A DNA stretch of 64,000 nt from Dastarcus helophoroides. Its lineage: Eukaryota; Arthropoda; Insecta; Coleoptera; Bothrideridae. Every line of letters begins with the position of its first letter. Position 1 is the stretch's first letter. Made by a program: the position numbers and the translations under genes. Below the pieces are notes generated by a model. The model was not told where the DNA came from. It was given only the letters and a program-made list of their open reading frames with translations, and did not search any database. Location: contig CM053329.1 of the NCBI GenBank assembly GCA_028583605.1, positions 15,105,948 through 15,169,947 on the forward strand, read 5' to 3'. Of the stretch, positions 34,836-47,298 are shown in pieces.

Positions 34836-36278
34836 CTAATTTGTTGTATATCTACGGAAATATCTAAGGAAAAAAAAATAAAACGAGCGGTAGAAATGGC
34901 AGTTAACACTCCTACAAACAGTAAAACTTTTATATGCTCTCGTTAAGTCAAAATTTAACAAGAAGAATTTCTAGTTTCAAAGTGAATTTTTCCAAAAAGT
35001 AGAAATTTCAAGACCTTTATCTTATAAAAAGTAAAAAATCTTAAATATAAAAATAAAATTTTTAAAAACAATTCAAAATTTCCAAAAGAAACAAACGCAA
35101 CTAAAAAAGATCTCGAAAAAAAATCAAAATTTTAAAAAAATTTATAATTTATAAAATCATTTCCCAAAATTGTTGGTATAAAGCTAAACGATAAATAAAA
35201 GGGAAAAATTTGGAGTTCAAGCGTAGAGAGAAATCGAAATTTCCTTAAATAATTAAAATTTTTAGCACCATTTTTAATGATTAGATATTTCGAAAAAAAA
35301 TACATACATTTCAGTTACCTTTTTCTGAAAAATTTTGTTCTCATTTAAAGTTTACTCGTTTTTTTTTAATTTAAAGATATTTTCGCTAAAATTTCTAAAA
35401 TGGTTTTTTTGAGATTTCAATTTATTTTTGAAACTCATTCTTTACCAAATTTCTCTTTTTTTTTCTTCATTTTTCTTCAATTTTTACTCTTTCTGGACTT
35501 TTATTTCAAAATTTCACGTTTTGTTTTCAAAATTTGTTTTTTCAAATTTCGATTATTTTCTTCAAATTCGATACAAATTTTATTGAAAAAAAGGGGTCAA
35601 AAATGTCTTTAACATTTCGGCTTTTTTTTCTAAATTTAACCTTTTATGTTTTTGCCAATTTTTGCTTTTGCCTAAAAAGTCTTCTTTCATCGAACATTTG
35701 AACTTTTTTAGGGTTTTGTACCTCAAAAGGAAAGGACGGAACTTTTATAATCTCACTCTCGTGGCCGTTCGTCCGGCCAAGGTGGTTTTCCTGGAAAACT
35801 GGGTAATGTGAAAATTTGAAATTTTGTACAGCGTTAGTTCTCGAGATCTCACGCTAATACGATCAGCCCAATGATTGAAAAAAAAAATGTTTTATAATAA
35901 AATAAGTAGTTAATTTTGTCTCCGAAAAATTAAGTTACTGCAGGTTTTTTTTAATATCGTAATAGTTTTTCAAATCATAATATCATATCATCATAATAGT
36001 TGTTAAGAAAACAAATATTTTATGGAAAAATGGCTACTTGCATTCAAGGGTTTTTGACTCGTATAGTAATAACGTTTTCAAATAATAAACTTGAGGCAGC
36101 TAAAGAATAGAATTTATTTTTATGTGTCATTTAGGTGAATATTTTCGGATTTAGTATTAGTTTACGCATCGCAGTAATTGCGGTTGAGATCCAACATTTT
36201 AGCGCCAACCGAGGCGATCTCTTAAACTGTATTAATCGTCGACTTATTGGAAATTGTAAATGAATGCTTTTTATCAAT
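34836..36278. other. AT-rich spacer with one complex patch
   Basis: Mostly degenerate AT-rich sequence without genes. At 35710-35850 a more complex patch occurs (ACGGAACTTTTATAATCTCA, then GTCCGGCCAAGGTGGTTTTC and CTGGAAAACTGGGTAATGTG), resembling dispersed insect repeats. No function can be given. Confidence 0.35.
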
Positions 36279-36396
36279 TCCGTAAATTGAAATACAGAAC
36301 TTGTCCCCTGAAACCAAGAAAGATTAAAAAAACACAACAAAGGTTGCTCTAACGCGTTTCGACAGCCAAGATGTCATCTTCAGAGAGAAACTAACA
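36279..36396. repeat. repeat family B, single arm with intact core
   Basis: AATTGAAATACAGAACTTGT to CATCTTCAGAGAGAAACT, including CTCTAACGCGTTTCGACAGC. The CTGAAGA core and GAAA are intact on the - strand, although the stem II pairing is weakened (CAAGATGTC instead of CAAGCTATC). Confidence 0.75.
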
Positions 36397-36783
36397 AAAA
36401 TTCCGTAAATATTTGAATTGATTGTAAAAAAAGTGTGCATATCTGATAATAAACCATTTTTAATTTTTCAATTATAACACCAAAAAATTTCGATAGAAGG
36501 TCAAATTCATACATAAGTAAAAATAATTTTATTTGGTCTATTGACTATTCACTGTATAATTGGTACGGAACCCTAATTGTGTGAGCTTAGCTCGCTCTTG
36601 GCTGCATTATTCTATAAATGTTCTTTTTTTAACTTGGCCCTTTTCTGAACATTCTACTTTTTTCTCAAAATTTGACTTTCTGTGGAATATATATTTTTAA
36701 AATTTCCATATTTTTCTGGCATCTTAAAAATTTTTCGCAAATTGGACCTTCTTCAAATTGACCTTCTTGAAATTTCAATTAAA
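36397..36783. other. AT-rich spacer, no gene
   Basis: No coding or RNA feature recognised. Confidence 0.4.
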
Positions 36784-37003
36784 TTAATCTTTTTTTCTCT
36801 GTTTTTGAGGACCTAGCCTAAGATCATCGCTGAGTCTTGTGCGTTCACGTTTGAATTCAAATATCAGCGAGAAATGGTCGACTGATCTGGATGCTTCATT
36901 ATCAAAAACAGCAACCAACTCGGCATGATATCCTTGTTGCGATAAACCTCTTTGAAAGTTGTAAAAAATTATCGCTCGGAAATGTTCTCGATTTAATTCC
37001 ATT
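36784..37003 (-). pseudogene. mariner transposase N-terminal fragment
   Basis: The reverse strand reads MELNREHFRAIIFYNFQRGL, SQQGYHAELVAVFDNEAS and FEFKRERTRLSDDLRLGPQK. MELNREHFR...IFYxFxRGL is the start of irritans-type mariner transposases, and the remainder covers the N-terminal helix-turn-helix DNA-binding region. The frame opens at the natural Met (about 37003). The sequence is lost after about residue 75, in AT-rich DNA. The catalytic domain is absent. Confidence 0.85.
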
Positions 37004-37029
37004 TTTCTGAACGGCTTAATAAGTTTCAA

Positions 37030-38007
37030 AATTCCCTGTAAACCACTTGTTGTATTTTGAGGAAATTTTCAGCAGGTGTTTATTTAACATTGAGGTTAAT
37101 TTCGAAAGTAGGCATTTTGTTATTTGCACTCTCTCTGTGGCGATATGCAAAATAAAAAAGATAGCCCTCGTATTCAGGTTTAAACTTGATGATTCGTTGG
37201 CACTCTGTTCTCGAAAAACATTCCCATATTAAGATCATACTGGGGACCAACCAATTCTATTTTTTTACAAAAATAAACAAACCAAAATAAGTATGAGGTA
37301 ATTATTTTTAATTACCGTTTGGTAAATAAACATTGCTTTAACCTGAAGAGTTGATGATAAGTCCGTTTAATGTTAAAATGTTGCATTTGTCAACTTATTT
37401 AGACGCATACGTTATCTGTTGAACTCTAAAATTAGTCAAACCTGATAATAAATCAAGCAATTAAATAAACAAAACAAAGTAAAAAATATGGACCTGCAAT
37501 AAATTTTGTTGAAAATTAACCCTTACTTGCCTAACTAGATATGTCTGCAAAAGTTGTTTGCGAAAACTTGGTAAATTTACCCCAACCAAAAAAAAAAATA
37601 ATCGAATCACCACCTTTAATTTTTAGAACGTGCAACTTTCGATTGAGACAGTAACAAGTTCGACGTGTTCTTAATTTCCACTTACATCTGTCTAGCCTTT
37701 AGGAAAATAACGCGCTGTTTTTCTAACACGTACGTACGAGAGATTCACGAGATTCGAGTGTATTATTTCTTTAAATTAACGCCAACGGACGCCAACACTT
37801 TAGAAATCGAATACTTCAAGATATTTTAGTTCTAAAGAGCAGTTGTACTATCGTCGTGTTTACTTACAATGGACCTGACCGCATAATTACTCCAAATAAC
37901 AAAACGAATCCATTCAACTTCCATCTTTACTAAAATTAGCATCCAACGACTGCATGTCGATCTTAATTAAAATTAAGATCCAACGACTGCATGGCAGTTC
38001 GTTTTAC
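37030..38007. other. non-coding stretch with a small duplication
   Basis: Relatively complex sequence, no gene recognised. ATCCAACGACTGCATG occurs twice (about 37942 and 37979), flanking an ATCTTAATTAAAATTAAGAT palindrome. An 81-residue and a 61-residue frame lack any motif (the first is the mariner fragment). Confidence 0.35.
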
Positions 38008-38009
38008 AA

Positions 38010-38100
38010 AAATCGAAATACAAATCTTGTCCCCTGAAACCAAGAAAGATTAAAAAACACAACAAAGGTTGCTCTAAAGCGTATCTCTCTGAAGATGAGA
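38010..38100. repeat. repeat family B, internally deleted hairpin
   Basis: AATCTTGTCCCCTGAAACCA ... GGTTGCTCTAAAGCGTATCT then CTCTGAAGATGAG. The centre of the hairpin has been lost, joining the two arms. Confidence 0.7.
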
Positions 38101-38139
38101 AAAAAAAATACTTCTTGAAAACATAACTTGTTTTTTTTT

Positions 38140-38440
38140 TGTTTTTTGATGGAACGGCACTGGTCCCTGGTTATCTTCAAAAATTGAAATACAAAACTTG
38201 TCTCCTGAAACCAAGAAAGGTTAACAACACAACAAAGGTTGCTCTAACGCATTGCGACAGATGAGCTATCATCTTCAGAGAGATACTTCATCTTCAGTAT
38301 GGCTCTGAAGATAATAGCTCGGCTGTCGAAACGCGCTAGAGCAACATTTGTTGTGTTTTTTAATCTTTCTTGGTTTCAAGGGACAAAATCTGTATTTCAA
38401 TTTTTAAAGATAACCTAAGAGCAGTCTGTTCCACAAAAAA
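38140..38440. repeat. repeat family B, full-length hairpin copy
   Basis: Left arm from TTTTTTGATGGAACGGCACT to TTCAGAGAGATACTTC and right arm from CAGTATGGCTCTGAAGATAA to CAGTCTGTTCCACAAAAAAA. The T-run on the left and A-run on the right are the family's A-rich tail and its mirror. Both arms contain the CTGAAGA...GAAA-type core, in opposite directions. It is the best copy for defining the ends of the element. Confidence 0.8.
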
Positions 38441-38454
38441 AAGTTAGTTCTACG

Positions 38455-41400
38455 TCTCAAAAATCCACAAGGTTTTATTGTTATTACAACACGTGCATTT
38501 TCTTTGATTTAAAACGAAATTAACGTCTAACAAGTCTTTGAAGCAATTCGTCCTTTTACGTCAGAAAAAATCCACAAAGGAAGAATTTTTGTTGCTATTA
38601 CAACACGTAGATATTTATATGAGAAAAAAATCAGTGATGTGCAGTGCTACAACCTTTTTTTGCATTTTTTTATATATTTTTATACTTCCATAATTTATTA
38701 AAATATATAATTTTTTTTATATGTAATTTTGGTCTTCTTGTTTCCATTTTTTTATTCTAGTGTAAAATAAACTAACCTATTTTTTGTCAACTGTCATAAG
38801 GGTGAAGTTTTAAATAAACTTAGATATCACGTACTCATATTTCAAAAACTGTTTTAGAATATTGTCAACAAACAATAAAAATTTAAATATTACCAAACTA
38901 GGTCGCAGAAATGTTAAATAAAACCAATAAACTATGAATATTCTTTGATTTCAAACGAAATTAACATCTAACATGTCTTTAGAGCAATTCCCCATTCCCT
39001 CAGAAAAAATCCGCAAAGCAAACGTTTTGTTAGCAACAATTACCTGTTGTACTAGCATTACAACACGTAATTTTTTAATATTGTTGCTATTACAACACGT
39101 GGATTTTCTGTGATTTAAAACGAAATTAACGTCTAATAAATCTTTAAAACAGTTTTCCCTTTTACGTTAGAAAGAATCCACAAACCAAGAGTTTTTGTTG
39201 CTATTACAACACGTAAATTTTCTCTGATTTAAAACGAAATTAACATGTCTTTAAAGCAATTAGCCATTCCCTCTGAAAAAATCCGCAAATCAAGGGTTAT
39301 TTTTGATATTACAACAGGTAATTTTTTTATCCAAAACGAAACTAACGTCGAAATGACTTACATGTTTGTGAAGCAGTTTGCCATTTTACGTCAAAAAAAA
39401 AAAAAAATAATCGACAAAACGAGAGTTTTTGTTGCTATTACAACACGTGAATTCACTGACATAGAACGAACGTCGCACATATATTTAAAACAGTTCCTCG
39501 TTTTAGGTCAGAAATATCCACGAAACGAATCCTGTTACTGTTTACAAATTTTCCGACGTAGAACGAAAAACTGTTTCAAAAACGTACATTATTTCGACAA
39601 AGACAAAAATTCGAAAGCCTGACAATACTATTTAATATTAGCATTAAAATTATGCACAAAGCGAGACTAAATTTTATTCCCAGGGGATCGTACTAAAGTA
39701 AAAGTCGTAAAACTTGAGCGCGCGACCCGGCGCATCCACCATAATCTAATGTGGTTTTCGGGGCGGCGTTTTGTTTTAAATTTTGAACGCTCTGTTGGCG
39801 TATTTACAACGCGCTTGTGGTCTTATCTATTTCTTCTATTCGTGTTTGTTCGATAGATGATAAAATTAAAACCAGAAAGCTGATGAATTAGCGTTTATTT
39901 AAAATGTTATTAATTCGCAGTCGGAGTAATTATGATTGCAGGAAACCACTCGTAATATTTGCTAGGGAAACGAATTATGCATAGTTTAGCGCTTGAAATC
40001 CGCACTTTAAAAATATCCAGTTATCCTTCAACTATTAAGTAAAATTTTATTTGTTTTCATTTACTTTAATAACTGTTTAAAAAGTCGATACTCGGTGAAA
40101 CTTTTCTGGATTATCAACGCGTTTATCATCTAATTTATGTTTGACTAATTCACTTTACGTTTTGTTAAATGGTCTGCATTTATTTCAGGACTCAGAATGC
40201 GATTTCAAGTTCGAAAAAATGTCTGCTTATTTTAATGCACGCGGATGCATTTCACTTTGTAAATTGCTATGAATCTCACTTACCTTCTGGCTTATAACAA
40301 CAGAAATAAATATCACTTTTTTAGAAATGTCTGCCTTTTGAAATGTAATATTTTTCAAAGTTTCAACGTTTAAAAATTCTACTTTAAAAATTTCGCCTCT
40401 TCAAACTTTCGACTTTTTCAAAAATTTCAACTTTTTCAAAGTTTTGCCTACTTAACTTTACTAAAAATTCCTAGTTTTCTACTGATATTCAAGGTATCGA
40501 ACACTTTACCTCTTTTTGACTTTTTAAACATTTCAATTTCTTTAAATTAAAATTTCTGAAATTTCAGTTTCATTGGAAAAATCAAAACGTCGAATTTTTT
40601 TAATGAATTTTTCTATAATTCCGATTTTATTTGCAAATTTTGAATTTTTTATCAAAATTTCAACTGTTTAAAAACATTCACTTTAAAATTTTGTTTTCAT
40701 ACAATTTTTAATTACCCAAAAAAATCAACTCTTTAAAATTTTACGTTTTTAAAAATTTCATTTTTTCCCTTTCAAAAATTCTAGATTCTTTGGAAAGCTT
40801 GTCAACGAAGATTTTTTAAAATGTACATTCTTTCGAAAAATTGTATTTTTTCAAAATTTCAACTTCTGTCGAAACTTGAGGTTAAAAAACTTTCGACTTT
40901 CTAAATTTCGACTCTTTTTTTAAATCTCTCTTTTTAAAAAAAGATATTCTTTTTTTTAATTTTGGCTTTTAAAAATGTAGATACTAATTTTGAAAATGTT
41001 GACACCTTTTGTAAAGTCTTGACTTTTTGAAACTTTTGACATTTTTTTTAAATTTCCACCTTTATTTTTCAAAATTTTAACTCTTCTAAAGGTTTTTTTT
41101 TTAAAATTTCTTTATTTTATCAAAATTCTTGAATTTTTGAAAAAGTTAACTTTTAACAGTATCTTTTCAAAATATTAACACAATACTTTAAGAGTTTGAT
41201 TTTTTAAATCATATTTTTTTAGGAAAATTTTGACATTTTTCGAAATTTCGTCATTTTTCAAAACAAGTCTTTGAAGCAATTTGCCATTTTACGTTCAGAA
41301 AAAATCCACAAAGCAAGAGTTTTTATTGCTATTATAATACGTGGATTTTCTCTGATTTAAAACAAAGCTAACGTCTAACAAGTCTTTGAAGCAATTCGTC

Positions 41401-44400
41401 CTTTTACGTCAGAAAAAATCCACAAAGCAAGAGAGCTTGTTGCTATTACGACACGTGGATTTTCTCTCTTTTGATTTAAAACCAAATTAATGTCTAACAT
41501 GTCTTTGAATCAATTTGCCATTTTCCTTCAGAAAAAATCAGCAAAGCAAGGGTTTTTGTTGCTATTACAACACGTGGATTTTCTCCGATTTAAAACCAAA
41601 TTAACGTCTAACAAGTCTTTAAAGCAATTCGTTCGTTTACGTCAGAAAAAATCCACAAAGCAAGAGTTTTTGTTGCTATTAAAACACGTAGATTTTCTCT
41701 AATATAAAATGAAATTAATGTCTAATGTGTCTTTGAATCAATTCCCCACTTTACGTCAAAAAAAAGAAAAAAATCGTCAAAGGAAGAGTTTTTGTTGCTA
41801 CTACAACACGTGAATTCACTGACGACATATCTTTAAAGCAGGTCATCATTTTAGGTCACAAAAATCCACGAAACGAATCCGGTTGCAGTTTATAAATTTC
41901 CTGACGTAGAACAAAAAACTGTTTTGAAAACGTACATTAATTTCGACAAAGATATAAATTCGAAAGCTTGACAATACTACTTAGTACTAGCATTAAAATT
42001 ATGCACAAGACGGAACTAAAATCTATTCCCAGGGGGATCGTACTGAAGTAAAACTCGTGAAACTTGAGCGCGAGACCCAGCGCATCCGCCATAATCTAAT
42101 GTGGTTTTCGGGGCGGCGTTTTGTGTTACATTTTGGGCGCTCTGTTGGAGTATTTACAACGCGCTTGTAGTCTAATCTATTTCTTCTATTCGTGTTTGTT
42201 CGATGGATGATAAAATTAAAACCAGAAAGCTGATGAATTAACGTTTATTTATAATGTTATTAATTCGCAGTCGGAGTAATTATGATTGCAGAAAACCACT
42301 CGTAATATCTGCTAGGGAAACGAATTACGCATAGTTTAGCGCTTGAAATCCGCACTTTAAAAATATCCAGTTATCCTTCAACTATTAAGTAAATTTTCAT
42401 TCGTTTTCATTTACCTTCATAACTGTTTAAAAAGTCGATACTCTGTGAAACTTTTCTGGATTATCAACGCGTTTATCATCTAACTAGCTGATATGTCACT
42501 CCATCTCATTCGGTATTTCACAGCAATTACTTTATTTAATTTGTTTAAATAAATCGATTTATTAAATATCACTTTTTTAGAAATGTCTGCCCTTTTAAAT
42601 TTAATATTTTTCAAAGTTTCGACGTTTAAAGTTTCTACTTTTAAAATTTTGCCTGTTTTCAGACTTTTAACTATTTCGAAAATTTCCACTTTTTTCAAAA
42701 TGTTGCCGACTTCACTTTACTGAAAATTCCGATGTTTTTTGCTGATATTCAACGTATCGAACAGTTTACCTCTTTAAAAATTTTGACTTTTTAAACATTT
42801 CAATTTCTTTAATTCAAAATTTCTGAAATTTCAGTTTCTCTAAAAAAACCAAAATGTCGAGTTTTTTTAATGAACTTTTCTATAATTCCGATTTTATTTG
42901 CAAATTTTAAATTTTTTATCAAAATTTCGACTGTTTAAAAACATTCACTTAAAATTTTTTTTCATACAATTTTTACCTACCCAAAATATCAACTCTTTTT
43001 CAAAATTTTACTTTTTTAAAAATTTCTTCTTTTCCCTTTTAAAAATTCTAGATTTTTCGGAAAGTTAGTCAACGAAGATTTTTTAAAATGTCCATTCTTT
43101 CAAAAGATTGTATTTTTTCAAAATTTCAACTTCTGTCGAAACTTGAGGTTTAAAAACTTTCGACTTTCTAAATTTCGACTTTTTTTAAATATCTCTCTTT
43201 AAAAAAAGATGTTCTTTGTTTTAATTTTGGCTTCTAAAAATGTAGATACTAATTTTAAAAATTTTGACACCTTATGTAAAGCCTTGACTTTTTTTTTCGA
43301 ATGTCCACCTCGATTTTCCAAAATTTTAACTTTTTTAAAGGTTTTTCTTTTAATATTCTTTATTTTATCAAAATTTTTAAATTTTTTGAGGAGGTCAACT
43401 GTTAACAGTATATTTTCAAAATATTAACACAATACTTCAGAAGTTTGATTTTTTAAATCATAAGTTTTTAAGAAAATTTTGACATTTTTTGTAATTTCGT
43501 CATTTTTCAAAACAAGTCTTTAAAGCAATTCGCTATTTTACGTCAGAAAAATCCACAACGCAAGGATTTTTGTTGCTATTACAACACGCGGATTTTCTCT
43601 GGTTTAAAACAAAATTAACGTCAAACAGGTCCTTGAAGCAATTCGTCCTTTTACGTCAAAAAAAATTTACAAAGCAAGAGTTTTTGTTGCTATTACAACA
43701 CGTGGATTTTCTGTGATTTAAAACGAAATTAACGTCTAATAAATCTTTAAAACAGATTCCCCTTTTACGTTAGAAAAAATCCACAAACCAAGAGTTTTTG
43801 TTGCTATTACAACACGTGGATTTTCTCTGATTTAAAACGAAATTAACATGTCTTTGAAGCAATTCACCATTCCCTCAAAAAAAATTTACAAAGCAAGAGT
43901 TTTTGTTGCTATTACAACACGTGGATTTTCTGTGATTTAAAACGAAATTAACGTCTAATAAATCTTTAAAACAGTTCGCCCTTTTACGTTAGAAAAAATC
44001 CACAAACCAAGAGTTTTTGTTCCTATTACAACACGTGGATTTTCTCTGATTTAAAACGAAATTAACATGTTTTTGAAGCAATTCACCATTCCCTCAGAAG
44101 AAATCCACAAAAAAAGGGTTTTGTTGCTACTACAACACGTAATTTTTTTATCTAAAACGAAACTAACGTCGAATGACTTACATGTCTGTGAAGTAGTTTG
44201 CCATTTTACGGGAGAAAAAGAAAAAATCGACAAAGGAAGAGTTTTTATTGATATTACAACACGTGAATTCACTGACGTAAAACGAACATATCTTTAAAGC
44301 AGTTCGTCATTGTAGAGCAGAAAAATCCACGAAAGGAATATTTTTGTTGATGTTTATAAATTTTCTGACGTAGAACAAAAAACCTACATTAATTTCGACA

Positions 44401-45370
44401 AAGACAAAAATTCGAAAGCCTGACAATCCTATTTAATATTAGCATTAAAATTAAGCACAAAGCGGGACTAAAATCTATTCCCAGGGGGATCGTACTAAAG
44501 TGAAAGTCGTGAAACTTGAGCGCAAGACCCGGCGCATCCACCATAATCTGATGTGGTTTTCGGGGCGGCATTTTGTTTTTGATTTTGGGCGCTCTGTTGG
44601 CATATTTACAACGCGCTATTGGTCTAATCTGTTTCTTTTATTCGTGTTTGTTCGACGGATGTTAAAATTAAAACTAGAAAGCTGATGAATTAACGTTTAT
44701 TTAAAATGTTATTAGCTCGTAGTCGAAGTAATTATGATTGCGGGAAACCACTCGTAATATCTGCTAGGGAAACGAATTACGCATAGTTTAGCGCTTGAAA
44801 TCCGCACTTTGAAAATATCCAGTTATCCTTCAACTATTAAGTAAAATTTCATTCGTTTTCATTTACTTTAATAACTGTTTGAAAAGTCGATACTTTGTGA
44901 AACTTTTCTGAATTATCAACGCGTTTCTCGTCTAATTTATGTTTGACTAATTTACTTTACGTTTTGTAAAATCGTCTACAATCATTTTACGACACTCCGA
45001 ATGCGATTTCAAGTTGGAAAAAATGTCTGCTTATTTTAATGCACGCGGATGCATTTCACTTTATAATTTGCTATGAATCTCACTTACCTTCTGGCTTATA
45101 ACAACAGAAACTATTAAATGAACATTGTCCGAGCTCTAATGTTGTTATTTTAGAAAACATAACCGAGTTTTGCATTTGTATCTAATTCGAATAGGTACGG
45201 CTGAAGAGCCCTGGGCCAACGATCTTTTGTTAGTGGAGCAATATCCAAATATTTCTTTGTGTTAGGCGCCACTTCTACCACCATTTTCTTATCTTCAGTA
45301 CACTAACCTGAAAAAGTAGTGTCTACAACATATTCTACATGCTGGTGATTGTTTAATATTAAATTATTAA
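38455..45370. repeat. tandem segmental array: ~2.4-kb units with blocks of ~112-bp repeats
   Basis: The ~112-bp monomer contains CAAGAGTTTTTGTTGCTATT, ACAACACGTGGATTTTCTCT, GATTTAAAACGAAATTAACG and TTTACGTCAGAAAAAATCCA. Monomer blocks lie at 38470-38640, 38940-39620, 41265-41950 and 43505-44400. Each of the last three is followed by the same non-repetitive segment (GCACAAAGCGAGACTAAA ... GTGGTTTTCGGGGCGGCGTT ... TTCTATTCGTGTTTGTTCGA ... CAGTTATCCTTCAACTATTA) at about 39650, 42000 and 44455, so the period is about 2350-2450 bp. Units 1 and 2 continue into AT-rich sequence (40330-41260, 42560-43500) that is also homologous between them. Apparent open frames (for example 39245-39622) follow the monomers. 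Confidence 0.8.
38636..38945 (+). repeat. repeat family A, single copy beginning at the ribozyme's 3' part
   Basis: Starts GATGTGCAGTGCTACAACC and continues with the family A body (TAATTTTGGTCTTCTTG, CTGTCATAAGGGTGAAG, CAAACTAGGTCGCAGAAAT). The 5' boundary falls within the 3' arm of stem III of the hammerhead; the catalytic core is missing. Confidence 0.7.
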
Positions 45371-45371
45371 G

Positions 45372-45670
45372 CCAAGTGCTACAAACTTTTTTATGTATTT
45401 TTTATATTTTCATAATTTAGCAAAAAAACCAAATTTTTTTAATCTAATTTTGGTCTTCTATTTTTTATTTTTCCTATTCTATGTAAAATAAACTAACCTC
45501 TTATTTTTATTAACATGAGGTGACGTTTTAAATAAATTTAAATATCACGTAGTCATACTTTAGAAAATGTTTTAGAATATTGTCAACAAACAATAAAAAT
45601 TTTAATATTTTCAAACTGGGCCAAAGAAATGTTAAATAAAATTAATAAACATAATGTTTTCGGTCAATAA
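45372..45670 (+). repeat. repeat family A, single copy beginning near the predicted cleavage site
   Basis: Starts CCAAGTGCTACAAACTTTTT and continues through the family A body (TTTGGTCTTCTATTTTTTAT, TGAGGTGACGTTTTAAATAA, CAAACTGGGCCAAAGAAATG). The homology starts within about two bases of the cleavage site predicted for 23261-23307. Confidence 0.7.
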
Positions 45671-45734
45671 GAGTTCACCATGAAGAATACAGCTATCCAA
45701 AGTTACCAACAGTATGTAGAATTTTTAAAAAAGA

Positions 45735-45825
45735 AATTTCCTTTGGCTGTCGAAACGCTTTAGAGCAACCTTTGTTGTGTTTTTTAATCTTTTTCGGTTT
45801 CTAAGGACAAGATGTGTATTTCAAT
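45735..45825. repeat. repeat family B, partial arm
   Basis: TTGGCTGTCGAAACGCTTTA, GAGCAACCTTTGTTGTGTTT, TTCTAAGGACAAGATGTGTA: the outer part of an arm, starting just 3' of the CTGAAGA core, which is missing. Confidence 0.7.
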
Positions 45826-47298
45826 ACCTCTTTTTAAGACCAAAATTAAATTAAAGCCGAAATTTCGATATTTTTAGCGAGCAAAAACAAGTCATCACAC
45901 TGCTTCGAGAATTTATAGTTTCGATGGGGCTCAAGAATTTTGGTAAACGAAAAAAAATCCAACCTTCTTCACACAAATCAATGGCCTTTCTTAAAGCAAC
46001 AATTTTATCGACGACTACTAAAAAAAGAGTCATCAACTACAGCTTGTGTAGCTTACACGTCCATCTAGCACTGGGAATGCCCCTGATCAAGCTCGAAGTT
46101 TCCGTGTCTCCTGAAATAGTTCCGGATACATTAAATAAACTTCAAATCCTTTAAAGAATCTTTAAGGATAACTTTCTCAGCCGGAACGTCACTCGGCTTA
46201 CGGGACCAAACCTCGTTTAAAGTTTTACCTAAATTTAACCAGCTTTCATGCCGAGAAAATAAAAATTTAATTACGTAGGGTGTTCTTGAAGTTTTACATT
46301 GGATATATTAAAACAGAGACTCCTTTCTCTGGGGTAATTTATTATTACATCGCGGTATTCTTCAAGTTTTCATTCATTTGTCCCTACTCAAACCGGGATA
46401 TGTATCACACAAGGGACCACGTGGACATTTTAATAATCGGGCATTGTTAAAAACTCGTTGTAAACAGATTTATGTCTTGGGGAGTTTAAATGGCTTATTG
46501 TATAATTAAAAAAGTCTCTCTGATCAAGTAAGTAAAAGTTTATTCCGGAATTAGGTTTGGGGTTTGGAATTCAGCGCATAGCTTCAATGTAGTTATGCAT
46601 TTAATTTCAGTTCTGTTATCTGTCACACGTGCTAATGCAATTAATGTCTCTCCACTATATATAAGCTGCACAGCGCCGCGCCGGAGTTGTACAAAATTAT
46701 GAAGTATTTAGCTAACCCTTGGATGATGTCGAAAGTTAATCTTACATTGAATTTGCCGGAAACTAGAAATTACTGTTGGAGGCGAATTTAAACAGTAATA
46801 TATCGTGTAATCGTATTACGTTGCTGCTGGGGCACAATTTGAATTGTAATTGTCGTTTTTAAATTATAATTGAAACTGCAACAAATCCTACCACTTTGGC
46901 GATTAGTAAATGAAGCAACCCCTATGGAATTGTTTTTATTGGCACAAAAATGAACACGTTTAGTTATTACACGATACAAATTGAATGGTTTATTTAAAAC
47001 CCTGTTTCGCTTCATTAAATCCCAACTTGACAATAACAATAATTAATCAATTTTCCGGTTTCTTTGTTTACTCGACTAACAGTACAAATTAATAATTCTT
47101 AACGTACACAATGTTACATGCTCGTTAGCATTGTCACTCTAATTTATTTACCGAATAGCACGCACCATTTCTCATCTAATAACATCGTTTTTCTTTTAAC
47201 TTTGTAACTTGCTTATGATTAAAACAATTTTGCCGCGATCAGGTGCCTTAGGATTGCGAAACGATTCGCAATTTTATAGTAGAGTAATTTACCTCAAT
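45826..47298. other. complex non-coding DNA, possibly unique and regulatory
   Basis: Composition is less biased than in the repeats. At 46650-46690 there is CCACTATATATAAGCTGCAC then AGCGCCGCGCCGGAGTTGTA, a TATA-like box with GC-rich sequence downstream. No initiator, coding exon or splice donor can be tied to it. Short frames on both strands overlap without recognisable motifs. It could be intergenic or a large 5' intron of the neuropeptide gene. Confidence 0.3.

Noticed and set aside
39245..39622. 125-codon open frame with repeated blocks, apparently a repetitive protein
   Set aside because: It follows the ~112-bp tandem monomers. The period is not a multiple of three and other units in the same array are interrupted, so the frame is accidental.
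38455..45370. Regular repeats considered as a CRISPR array
   Set aside because: The repeats are ~112 bp, directly adjacent, with no unique spacers, in an insect genome.
46650..46700. TATATATAAG with GC-rich sequence downstream as promoter of the neuropeptide gene
   Set aside because: No initiator motif, first exon or donor site can be tied to it; TATA-like strings are common in such AT-rich DNA.
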